From contig JAJNNQ010000010.1 in NCBI GenBank assembly GCA_027886175.1, positions 2,457,001 to 2,521,000 of the forward strand: DNA of 64,000 nucleotides, in the 5' to 3' direction. The notes under the pieces were generated by a model. It searched no databases and was not told the origin of the DNA. It saw only the letters and a list, made by a program, of their open reading frames with translations. The translations under genes were made by a program, and so were the position numbers. Of this stretch, positions 10,667-21,963 are shown piece after piece (position 1 is the first letter of the stretch; every line of letters starts with the position of its first letter). Source of the stretch: Phylloscopus collybita. Its lineage: Eukaryota > Chordata > Aves > Passeriformes > Phylloscopidae.

Positions 10667-10832
10667 ATTGGCTACATCCAGCTTGGATCAGAGCAGCTGC
10701 TGATCCAGCCCGTGAATGCATCTGAGACCTCCTTCAGTGGGAAGGAACATTTCATCAGGCGGAGACGATCCACAAAACCCGGCCACCCCAGCAGGCCACA
10801 CGGCCCTGAGGAGCACTGCAGGGTTGTAGCAG
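10667..10832 (+). CDS. ADAMTS17: ADAMTS17 exon 3: middle of prodomain
   Basis: Encodes residues 136-190 plus one base. It begins IGYIQLGSEQLLIQPVN, the conserved prodomain strand with the hallmark IQP, followed by sequon NAS (152-154) and the block FSGKEHFIRRRRS (158-170). RRRR at 166-169 is a basic cluster that a furin-like convertase could cut, upstream of the main site in exon 4. The exon ends EEHCRVVA; C186 is a candidate cysteine-switch residue that would coordinate the catalytic zinc in the zymogen (inference from its position). The acceptor is ATGGACAG and the donor CAG then GTGAGC, a strong site. It is 166 nt long, entering in phase 0 and leaving in phase 1. Confidence 0.94.
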
Positions 10833-13800
10833 GTGAGCTTGGAGTGTGGCTCCAGAGAGCAGCTGGGGGAGTTCTGTTTGTATTTTGTAGTTCTGGTGCT
10901 TGGGCAGGGGAAGGATGGGCAAGTGTGAGTGGATCCTGTTGCTGCTTCAGGAGTCACATCGCAGACATGAAATTGCCAGGGTGTGTGCTGTAACACTGGA
11001 CTTGTGAGATGGTGAATTCTGCTCTAATCTTGCAGTGTGACCACTGCTCAGGGAGGGATTCACTGAGTTTTTAGCAAAGGTTCAGGTTTTTTTAACTGAA
11101 GTCAGTGTTGATGGAGCTCTTCTATCTTGCCTTTCCACTGGAGTTGTGCTGAGCAGGCAGGGATAGAGTGGTGATCCTCACATTTCAGAGTGTGGAAAAC
11201 ATCACTTCAGCTGCTTTGATATAATTTAATCAAAAGTATCATCTGTGGAGTCCAACTCCAGGGATCAGCTCATAAATAGGATAAAGGGATATCTGGAGAT
11301 GGAAGAGATGCCCAGTTTGTCTTTCAAAACAATCTGCTTTCTTTTTCAGCTTCTCATGCCATCATTCTTACTTCTGTCTAGCAGAGCACATGATCCATAT
11401 CAGGATCAACTGAGCAGACTTTGTGTTATTTTATGGCATTTAATTGCTTTTGTAAGGGCTTTTGTGTATTTGGATCTACCAGATGTAGTTCAGCAAGGTG
11501 ATTTTTTTTAACTAGGAGCTTGATTTTGCTTTTTCTATCTGGTGTTTGACTCATCAAACTTAAGCTCTATCTGATAAAACAGCTGTTATATCATATATTA
11601 TAATTTGCTATCATTTTTCAGGAGAAAGTGGCCAACTCTGTTCAATGATCATATCCTGTCTTCTCCTTCTCCCACTTTCAAAGCCACACAGTCATATTGC
11701 CAGCTGGTATAATCTACTTTTTGGCTTCTTTAGAGCAACTGAATTTTATCCTTTCTGGAATTCTCCCTGGGTGTGTTGCAGAGGGGATATTCTTTATGAA
11801 CTTTGTGAAATCTCTTCATTAGGCTGCAGTGTCCCTGTATTTTCTGTTCCTTTCATTCCCTCTCCTGCCTTCTGGATGGATTGCATAAAATGGAACAGAG
11901 AGTTGTGCTGCTGGGCTGCCAAAGGGGCACAGTGGGGAGCAGATCTGGGAGGTTTTCTGGGTACAGGAGTGAGAATCACTGGTGTGGGAAGAGCTGAGTG
12001 CTCAGGGACAAGGGCTGCTGTTGGACATGGAAGGATGTGGCAGCAGCAGGAGGCACAAAAAGCTTCCTTGTGAGAACAGCAGTGGAAGAGGCCTGAGGGA
12101 GCTCACTGGAACAGGCAATCAGGTACCTGAAGTTCACCTGTAAGGCTTTGTATCTCCATTTTTGTGTTCAACCAGACCTGTGCACCAGCAAAACAACCTG
12201 TGCCTGCTTCTAAGCTGTGTCCTCCCTGGCAGTGCTGCTGGTAAATCCTGCAGCCAGGACCTTTATTTTCTCCTGTGTGGAGCTGAGCTCTTAGTAGTTC
12301 AGCAGGTTTATCATTCTCAGGTTTCATACTAAGCCAATCTTCTTTCTGATTCTCTGAGAATGAGATCTTGGATCTGGTTACAGTTACAGATCCCTTATGT
12401 CTCTTTTCAGAGGAAACATCAGAATTCAGCATCGCTCTGATTTCCCAGCCAAGTTCTGTAGGTGCTGCAGCCCTGTGGTCACAGAAAATGCATTTCAGAA
12501 TTCTGACACTGTAAAATGAGACAGCCATTAGTTAAAATCTGAATTGAACCAGAATCAGTCCAGGAAATCAGCCTCACCCTTTGGCCACTGAACCTTTTGG
12601 CCTTTTTTCTAGGGGCAGGATGCTCCCTGTCCTTGGCAGAATGGGAATTCCCTCCCTGAGAAGAGGGACTAGAGGAAGGAAACGGGGGAGGCACTGGGTA
12701 ATAATTACATGGGATCACAAAGGGAAAGAGGAGCTGAGTGAGCATGAAGATACTGAAAGAAGACACTAAAAAAGAGTATTTCCAGTGGCACCTCCTGCTT
12801 CCTGAAGGCTTCTGGGGACCCACTGCTACAGCTGGGAGCAGAATTCCCATCCCTTGGGTGCTGATTCCTTCTGCTGTGCTGAGAAGGGAGCCAAGCCCCT
12901 GCAGTGCTGCCTGGCAGTAACCCTGTCCTAAAATAATGCAATTGCTCATGGGCTTTCCCACTTGAAGGCAGACCCCTGGATGTTTGTCATTGTTGAGGGA
13001 CACAAATGTAAGTCGTGGCTGTTAATTGGCTCAGCACGTTAACGACCTAATTGCCTCCTGTCTGCTTTGGATTAACTTTTGTGCACAAGGAGTTTAGAAA
13101 CGAAAAAATATTAATCCTGTCTGACAAAAGCTCCATTTCTAATAAAACTGTGTGGAAGTGACCATCTAGGGGTGTGCTTCTGAAATTTCTCCTGGGAAAA
13201 GGTCTCTTTACAGTGATACCAATGTGGACTGGTCAGATTTGTACTAGAGGTTGTTTTCCACTGGCTTAAAATTTGGCTCACCCAGGCTAAAACTTGGCAG
13301 GAAAGGTTGGAGGTTGTAAATACATGGGGATAGTTCTATGCCAGACATCTTAGATACAAACCCTGTATTGTGGAATGACACAGAAAAAGACAGGTCTGTG
13401 TAAATACAGTATAAAATGAGTATTTTTCAAGGGCACAGAACTGCCATGCTTGGGCATTTTCCAGTCCTTTACTGCTGTTCTTGTGTTTTCTGAATACACA
13501 AGTACCACCTCTATATGTATTTTCTTCTTAAAATTCTGTAATTCAGAGGTAGCTCACATAATCTGGGGTTATTTGGGAATCAAAATACAAAACACCAGCT
13601 AAATTTTTAATGCTAATTATTGATCATGTCACAAAAATTTAAACAGGGCTCAATTTATCAGTGGCAAATTTCCTGTGATACATGAGCTTAATTATTTGTA
13701 AAACAAAGGTGCTTGGTGATGTAATGTGTGAGTATTTGGAGGAGAAGCAGGAAAGCTCTTTAAGAAAGTAAAACGAACTTAATTATGAAGTGCTGCTGAG

Positions 13801-16800
13801 GGGACAGAGAGCCCAGCTTTCCAAGGGCATTGCCCTTGTGTTCCACCCAGAAATGTGGTGTTCTCCCTGCAGACCCCAGCCTTGGGAGAGGGAAAGTGGC
13901 TTGGGGCCAGGTAATGCCATCAGGCTGGTTTGATAAGGGGTGGTTAAAATCTCTAAAGCAATTCCTTTAGTCTGAGTGGTGTTACATGTCCTGCAGTACT
14001 CGGAATTATTTTTAGGTCTGCAGGAGAACTTGTGGGAGCCAAATTTCTCCTGGAATAATCTGTGTAAGAGGATTAATCTAGCTGTAGTCAAGAATGGGAA
14101 AGTACTTAAGGTTTTGCATGACTGGATCCTTGAGATTTGAACCCAAAAGTGTCTACTAATGGGTTAAAAAAAATCCCAGGGCTGATGTTTTAATTCCTTT
14201 GTTTAAATTCCAAAGTGCTCCAGCAGCAAAGGAGGGATCCCATCACCATGGGCCAGGTGCTATTGTTAGTCATATGATATGTGAATATGTTTTATTTTTA
14301 TCACCTGTCATCCAGCAAGAGAGAGAGTTCAAGTCACAATGCACATTTCTGCTCAGGCATGAACATGAGCCCCTGTGAGGCAAACAGAAAACCTATTAAA
14401 AGGTTTCCAGGTGCACATGCAATGAGGGGGAAGGAAGGGAAGGTTGGGTTTCACTTGCTCTGGAGCAAGGAGGCTGAGGAACATGGGAAACAGGCTCACA
14501 CCAGTGATGTGAAACACTTCTCATCTCTGGACACTGGGCAGCATCCACACAAACCTCCTGTCACACCCTGCTCTCATTTTAAACACAGGCTCTGACAACT
14601 TTCTTGTCAAAGGTCCTGGAGAAGTGTGTTTGCTGTGGAGAGAGTGGAGTCAAAGGGAGTTTTGTTTGCAGGTTTTAATACATACAATTAAGAATTTCCC
14701 TGCAGAAGAGCCAGGCAGGAGAGGAAGAGCTCTTTTAAGGCATCAAACATGATTTTTGCCATGCCCAAGCCCTGAGATAGAGCTTATTTCATTGCCCTGT
14801 CTCTGTGACCTTGTGACATACAATAAAGCTGTTTCCATGTGACAATATCCACCACAGCCTCATGTGCAGTAAATGGATTATTCTTTTAATTATCATGGAA
14901 CAAAAGTAGTTTACCTATTTACTGATATTTGGACACATATTTTGCATGTTTTCTTTGTCATCAGAGTCTGTGGATGGGAAATTTTTTCTTGATTTTGAGA
15001 AGATGTCAGTGTTCGAGACAGAATCAAACCACGTTGTGAAAGCACAGGAATCTCCTCTAACCATGTCATAAAACTTTCTGTTTCTTTGGGGAAAGTAAAT
15101 TTCTGTTACAACTTTTCCAAAGGTCTCCAGTGATGTATTAATGTCTCCTTACATAGAAAGGATTTGATGAAAATATGGTCCAGGAGCATGAGAGAGAGCA
15201 GCTTGTCTTTGGAGGGAAGGTTGTTATTTCATGTTTATGATACAGACCTCATAAATTACTCTTAAATGTGGGTTTGTTTTAAACCCTTTTGTCACTTTAA
15301 ATGAACCAGTTTTCTTTTAATGCAAGTGTGCTGCAGATAGGGTGAAATAACAGGAAGATCAATATTTTAATTCACAAAATAACAACGTGTTGCTTCTCTG
15401 CACAGTTACTTTGCAACCTGTTTTAACAATTTATCAAAGCTGGTAATAATTTAAGTGCTGGTGTGCAGGTATCAAATGTAGGGAACGCTTTCCCTGAACA
15501 GGTATAAATCTTAAACACATGTTACTGCTACGTTGCATTTCCCCATCTTTAATCATTGTCTCTTAGCTGTGTTTTCTCTGCAGGTTTGACTTGGCCTGAA
15601 AGAGCAGTTGTTATGGCCAAAAACATGTGCACTAAAAATAGAGAGATGTAATGCAACCTGTATTAGTCCATATTAGGAAGCAGCTGTTGGAGAATTAAAG
15701 CAGGATTTCAACAATAGGCTCCACAGAAGATGTAATGTGATTAAGTGTTTGCAAGCACAGAAGGATCCCCTGTATCAGGAGCTCAGCACTTTGCCCATGG
15801 GAGTGTGTCTCACTCCTGTGGATAAATCCCTTGGTTTTTCCAGGTCCCTTCTCTTCCAAATGGAGAGTCTGGGTTTTCCCTGCAAGCCTGTGATTGTTTC
15901 CTCATGGCTGATAAACAGCAGCCTCCTGGAGCAGCCTGACTTTCAGCAGTGTCCTTTTCCATCACACATGGCAAGTGAGGCTTTACTGCAGGTCTCCTCT
16001 GGATGATTCCCTTAATGTGGATCATGAGGAGTGTGAGGGACTCCAGGTTCTTCTTCCTCTGTCAAGGCGAAAAAGAGACACAAAAAGGGAGTGTAAATAC
16101 ACATAGTGGATGGATTTCTTCCCCTTCCAGAGCAGCTGTGCTGCTCCTTTGCTTGATTGCTGATAAAGCTGAGTGCTGGTTTCCATTGGAACCCAGAGAG
16201 GTCCACCAGGCAGGTGGTGATGAGCTCAGCTGTCAGTGTCCACTGTCCTTGTCTGGGGATGTTCATGGATATTCCATGGTCATTCTGGCTAGAAAAGAAG
16301 AGAGGTGGTTCCTGGACTAAGGTAGATAGCTCATCTTTTAGGTGTCTTTGCTTCTTCCATGTTATCACTGTCCATAGCTCAAGCCATGCTCACTGTGCCT
16401 GCTCCTGTGCCCCTAAATTGTTTTATTTATCTGCCTTGAGTCCTTGGTGCCACCAGGAAAGTGTCCTTTCCATGGGAGATGGGTGTACATAATCCAGGAG
16501 GTGGGAATCTTTGAATCCTGGTGACAAATTGAACCATTGAGCAAAAATCACAGTGCTTATCCTGTCCTCTCACAGAGCTGCCATTAAAACAAAGTCCTGA
16601 TGAGTTGTGTTGATGACTGAGTTTGTTTTGTAGAAGAATGAGGTTTTAACTGATGTGTCCAAGCCACAGACTAACTTGGATAACAATCCTTGCAGTAAAA
16701 TCTCCGTGGTGTTTTGAGATGCAGCTCAAGAGTTCGTGACTTCTGTCTCAAGTTCTTGTTTGCTGCTCTGCCAGAGGAATAGTCATGAACTTGTGATTTG

Positions 16801-19800
16801 GTATGAAAGTGGCTGTTTGGGAGAAAAAAAATAAACAAAAAAAACCCCCAAAGCAAAACAAAACCATTTTTGGAAGGTGAATTAGGGAATAGTGGATCAT
16901 TCTGCTCTGCAGTAATTTTTCCTAGCAGTTGATGCCTGATTTTGTCTGCCATTCCAGTCAGAGAGAAATTGGAGATGCAGTTTTGTAGGACAGGGCATTA
17001 AAAATGAGAGGACAGCTCTCAGTCTGTAGTCAGCTGTTCTTTCAGTGAGCAACCATTTGTAATTCCTGTATGTCAGGTAACCCACTGGCATCAGCTGGCT
17101 GTGCTAAATCTGAAATTCCAAGGGTTTGGTGGAGATATAACAGGCCAGGGCACAGAGATAATTCTTGTGCTGCATCCTGGCAGAGGCAAAGGGGCTCCAT
17201 GTCTCCATGTCTGGGATTAATCATCTTTTGAGAGATGCTTTTATTCTGCTGCTGGTACCAGGGACATTTTGTGGCATCCTATCCCTCTGATAATTCAGCA
17301 GTGACAGAGGGTTTTAGGTTGAGTAGTAAGAATACACCTCAAGACTTCCTTTCTTTAATTTCCAGGCTTGCTTTGTTTGCAGGATCTCCCTTTTCTTTCT
17401 GTTTTGCTTTGGAGAGGTGATGATTTTTACTTTTAGGTGAAGCTAATAAAATCTGCCTAATGTGAATACCAGCCAGACGTTCTCTGGAAACTCCTGGGGC
17501 TTAGGGAGAATTAATTTTAGCTGTTTGCCCCACTTGGATACCCTCTCTTCCTTTTTATGCTACTGAAATAACAGGACATAGTAAAACAGAGCTTGCCCTC
17601 CATTGAGGGTATGTGGAGGTGTTAGAGGGGTCGTGGGAGGAGGGAAGGGAGCAAAGGGCTCCTGAGGAAGAGCTGGAGAGGGTTTTTAAGGCAGCAATAG
17701 AAAAGAACTTCTAAGGAGGAATCTGGCCTTGCAGAAAAGATTCTGCAGTTTAACTTTTATTTGTGGCTTTTGTTGAACGGCATCCAGAAACTGTCAGTGG
17801 CTTGAACAAGAATGAGGTAGCTAAAATTACAAAGGGAAAGATTAGGCAGGAAAAAATAGTGGAAGGCTGTAGGAGAAGAGGTTGCTTTTAGATGAGTCTG
17901 GGAAATACAGTTGGAAGGGAGGTAGGAGGAACAGGAAAGGACTCTGCACTTACAGCAAGAATCTGCCAAAAGCCAGACAGTGCTAGACAGTGCTTTGGTG
18001 TGTAATAGGAAAAGGTCATTTGGGGCGGTTGCTCTGGAATTGCACATCTGTTGAGTTGCCATAAAAAGCACTGAACGTCAGGAGTTTTCTGCAGAGGCCT
18101 CAGAAGAGCCTTGTTGTGCTTCTGATCACAGTGGGGACTCTGGTTCTTCCCATTCTGAGGGAGACTTCAAAGGCTGCAGGATGTGGTGTGATCATGTGGC
18201 TTTGAAGGTGATGAGGGGTAAATGAAAGTCACCTAAGGAGCCTGTGCAGTGTCCCAGCCATTCTTTGCTGAGGATCTGGGGGTGCTTTACCCTTCTCCCT
18301 TCACCTTGCAGTCCTGAATTTTGTGGGTTTTTTGGCCCAATAGACTGTATAACACACTGTCAGAGTGACTGGCCAAAGAGTAATGTCCCCTGTGCCCAGT
18401 CACCTGCAACATGTACGTGCTGCATTGTAGATTGACTGTTTCAGCTCATATTTCATACAGAATTCTCTGACCTCTTAAGCAGGGAACACCTGACTCCTAA
18501 AATCATGTGCTGTGTGCTCCCTGCAATGTAAACTCCTCTGACAGCTCCTGCCCGTGGTTTATGGCCTCTTATGCCTTCACTCTAACACTTAACATCTGCA
18601 CCACAAAATTTGTAACATCAGTTTGTTCAAATAAAGAATCCACCAAGCATTTAATCCTTGTTCTAATGGCTGATGTTTATTTTAGTTTGGGGTTTCATGT
18701 ACTCATGGAGGGATTCTCTGCCCATGGTCCATAAATCTTGCAGGGCAGGAATGAGGCTTCTCTGTGCTGGCTTGTTTCTGAAGTGAGGCTCTAGAGATGG
18801 GGTATTTTTATTCTTTGGATACCTCCATAAAACTGTCTCACTTTCAGGTATGAGCTGCAAATGCACTTAATGAGGATTTTTCCTGTTGGTGTTGGATCTT
18901 TCTCTTCATCTTCATCTTTCTCTCATCACAACATCCGTGATACAGGACATGTGCATTTCCTTTCTCTTTGTTATGGTTCATCCATGCAAATGCCTTGTTT
19001 TCTCCATGTGCTCAATTATTCTTCAAAATTATTTGCATTTGAAGTAGGCAGGAGGATGCAAAGAGAGACCACTGTGAAAGTGGACAGAAAGGATAAAATA
19101 ATTTACCCTATGGAGGAGCTACAAACTTGAAAAACATCTCCTTTTTTAAGTAGCTGGTGTTGCTGTGCCTGTTCTGGAGGCTCCAGCAGTGACCCCTTGA
19201 GCTCTTTGTGGGCTCCCTCGAGTCCTGTTGCCTGTTTTAAGTGCAGGTAAATTCACACTTGGACAGTGTGAAGGTGAGGGTAATTGCAAGAGCCCAGATT
19301 CTCCCTGTCAGGTGACTCTGGCTGCATTTCCAGGCAGCCTGTGGGGTGCTGCTTTTCCACACACATCCTCTAATCCCAGCCCCTTGGTGGAAAGCAGCCA
19401 GTGCACAGGAGGAAAGGGGGCCAGAGGCTGTGTGTGAACCAAGACTGCCCAGCCCTTTGCCAGGAGTCCCTTTAGGCTGCTGCTCTCCAAAAGTCACACC
19501 TTGCAGAGTTTTCTTCAGCTGCAAAGAGGTCCCAGTTCCCGTGTCTGTCTCTGGAGGAGGGACCACACTGGCAGATGACCATGGCATGACCTCTTCTCCC
19601 CAGAGTGCAAGCTCCAGTCCAGCAGGGTGGGTTCCTCCTCTGACACAAATGTCTTCCACCAAAGAAGAGATTTTTAAGTGAAAACCCACAGAATTCAAAT
19701 TTTTTCCTTTCACTTAATTTTTTTTACCCAGTTCATTCAATGCCAGGCCGAGACTTAGTTGAGTCTAGGCTTAGCCCTCTATAAGAGCAACTTCTCTTAC

Positions 19801-21608
19801 AGGTAAGAGATTTATACCACCTGGAAACATTTTTTAGGGGATTGCCAAAATAAGAATTTGATAGGGAAATGCTGCTGTTCTCAGGAAGGATCTGATTGAT
19901 AGCAGTAAAACCCAAAATGTCAATGTTTTTACTGAAATAATTCACCTTTTCTTTATTCTTTGATTTCTCCTTGATGTTTAAATGATAATGCTGAGGACCT
20001 GTAGCTAAAGTTGTGCTGCTGTGCAGAGGGAGGGATGGGAAATGAATGGAATGAAAGGAATAAAATAACACACAAAGATGTGAGCTGTTCCACAGGATTT
20101 TGGAGTCATCTCCATCTCATAGTTGGCAAATTAAAGGTGCATTCAGCTCTCCTTCTTTCTTGTATAGTCAGTCTTTTAAATTTTATTTATTTTTATTATA
20201 GAGATCCTCTGCTGTGGGGCAGCTTTGCCATGACTGTGCACTTTTCTGTAGCTGCCCTGCAGCCCATGTGAAAACAGGCCTTGAAACTTGGTTATTTTCG
20301 TCTTTACTGCTGGCATGTAGCTTCCATTATTTATGATCACCCCGCATTTTCTTTTTTTTTTTTTCCTTGTCCATAGACTCCTGTCTGTCTCTTTCAACCC
20401 AGGGGGATATTTCCAAACTCTCTTAAAAAAATCAAATCAAATTTCATGGTTGTTTTCGCAGTTTAAAGTATGTACCAAGTGTTGACAGGTGATGCCTTGG
20501 GCGGAAAAGCACGTGCAGAGTTGTGCTGAATGACTGAGAGAAAACCAGGAGTGAGGAGATGGGATGGATGTGTGGAAATGTGCATATTGACGAGGCAGAA
20601 AATGCATGAATGGGTGAAGGGAGGGAGTCCATTTCAGGTGGGCTTTGGGGGGAGCTTGCAGCTGATGGAGTTTGTCACCCTGAATGCAGAAGGGTCAGTC
20701 AGGGAAAACTGATGGTCTGGGAAAGAAGGGAAATTCAGGCTGAATTATGTCAGGGAGCTGGTAAACAGGCTGTGGAAAATCAGGATCAGTGAGCTCAGCT
20801 CTGGCTGCTGCTTTGCTCAGAGAGGGTCTCAGGTTAAATCTAGAGAAAATTAAAAAGTGATTCTCTGCTCTGGGGAATGAGCAGCATGTGTTGTGTGACA
20901 TGAGAGGGATTTGTCTGATCATCCATTAGGGTCTGTCCCATGTCAGTTTTGCACTGAGTGTTGTGTTTGGGCTGTTTCAGGACTTGTGAGTTCTGTTCCC
21001 TTTTCCACAGGAAAAAGTCAATAGTAATAGCAGTGTCAGTATTGTACCCATAGTATATCACAGGCTGAACAGTAGGCAGAGATCATTTCAGTGAATCTTA
21101 GAGGTTTGTTTCTTATTGCAAGAATAAATTTGTTTTAATTACTTCATTTGCTTCTTTATTTTCACTGAAAGCATGAATGCAGTTTTGTAGCTGCAGTGAA
21201 GTGAGCAGGTTTGAATTAATATCTGAACTTAATTTCTCCTTTGGTCATGTCTCAGCTGCTTTGCACATCTGGCTGTGAAACACAGTTCACCTTTCAGCTT
21301 ACAAGAAGACAAATTATTAATACATCAGTCCTTTAATTGGGAGGAAGGGAGATTTAATTTATCCATGACATTTTGATTTGAGTTAGTTAGCTCTTTCCTT
21401 TTCTTGAACTTTTTTCCCATCCTCCTCCCTCTTTTCCCATCCTCTGCTGCTCCCTGCACCCAGAGGCACAGATCTCCCTGCAGTGGTGGCTTTAACCAGC
21501 CAAGAACACTTCAATTTAAAGGTTGCAACGACCTGAATATGCACGTTGGAAAGGGTGGGAGTGTTGTATTGTCATCTGCCAGCCTTAAAAGGTATTTTGA
21601 CTTTCCAG
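10833..21608 (+). other. Intron 3 (10.8 kb)
   Basis: Unique, fairly AT-rich intronic sequence between donor GTGAGC and acceptor TTGACTTTCCAG. A 13-base T tract lies at 20352-20364. Patches rich in homeodomain-type cores (GTTAATTGGC, CCTAATTGCC, GGATTAAC) occur at about 13019-13080, and another AT-rich, motif-dense patch at about 14820-14960. No gene, RNA or clear transposon was recognised. Short open frames on both strands show no family similarity that I can name. Confidence 0.75.
13015..13140. promoter_or_regulatory. Candidate conserved non-coding element in intron 3
   Basis: The stretch contains GTTAATTGGC, CACGTTAACG, CCTAATTGCC, GGATTAAC and AATATTAATCC within about 125 bp. That is a dense set of homeodomain or HNF1-like TAAT cores in a sequence that otherwise lacks repeats. 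It looks like developmental enhancers seen in vertebrate introns. This is a visual judgement only; without a cross-species alignment I cannot show conservation. Confidence 0.25.
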
Positions 21609-21781
21609 AAAAGAAGAGACAAAAGAAAGTGAAGCCCACGAGCGACTGGCGGGAGAGGAGGAACGCGATTCGCCTCACCAGCGAGTACACGGTGGAGACA
21701 CTGGTGGTGGCAGATGCTGACATGGTGCAGTACCACGGAGCAGAGGCTGCCCAAAGGTTCATCCTCACGGTTATGAACATG
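21609..21781 (+). CDS. ADAMTS17: ADAMTS17 exon 4: convertase site and start of metalloprotease domain
   Basis: Encodes residues 191 (split codon) to 248. The lysine-rich start [14 protein letters not shown] leads to RERR (205-208), the expected furin cleavage site, followed by [20 protein letters not shown]. The block [17 protein letters not shown] (218-234) is the first strand of the reprolysin-like catalytic domain; acidic residues E220, D226 and D228 are in the region that binds structural calcium in ADAMTS enzymes (family knowledge). Helix [12 protein letters not shown] (237-248) closes the exon. The acceptor is CTTTCCAG and the donor ATG then GTAAGC, a strong site. It is 173 nt, phase 1 to 0. 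This stretch is nearly identical to mammalian ADAMTS17, which supports orthology. Confidence 0.97.
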
Positions 21782-21957
21782 GTAAGCAGGCACTTGACTC
21801 TCAAAAGAGGAAGCAGGAGTAAGGAGGATGTAGCCAGGGTAGGAGAAAGCTCACTTGACAGCAGAAATCGAGAACTGGTTGGACCTTCAGCTATGAGAAA
21901 AGGTTTTCTTGTGTTATGGTCCTCTTCTCCATTTGTGTTGTTCCTGGTATTTGCCAC

Positions 21958-21963
21958 AATAAA
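21958..21963 (+). promoter_or_regulatory. Candidate intronic polyadenylation signal AATAAA downstream of exon 4
   Basis: AATAAA lies 177 bases after the exon 4 donor, just before the in-frame TAA at 21974 that would end a read-through product. Canonical hexamers are common in AT-rich introns and no obvious GU-rich downstream element is certain here, so use is speculative. Confidence 0.2.
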
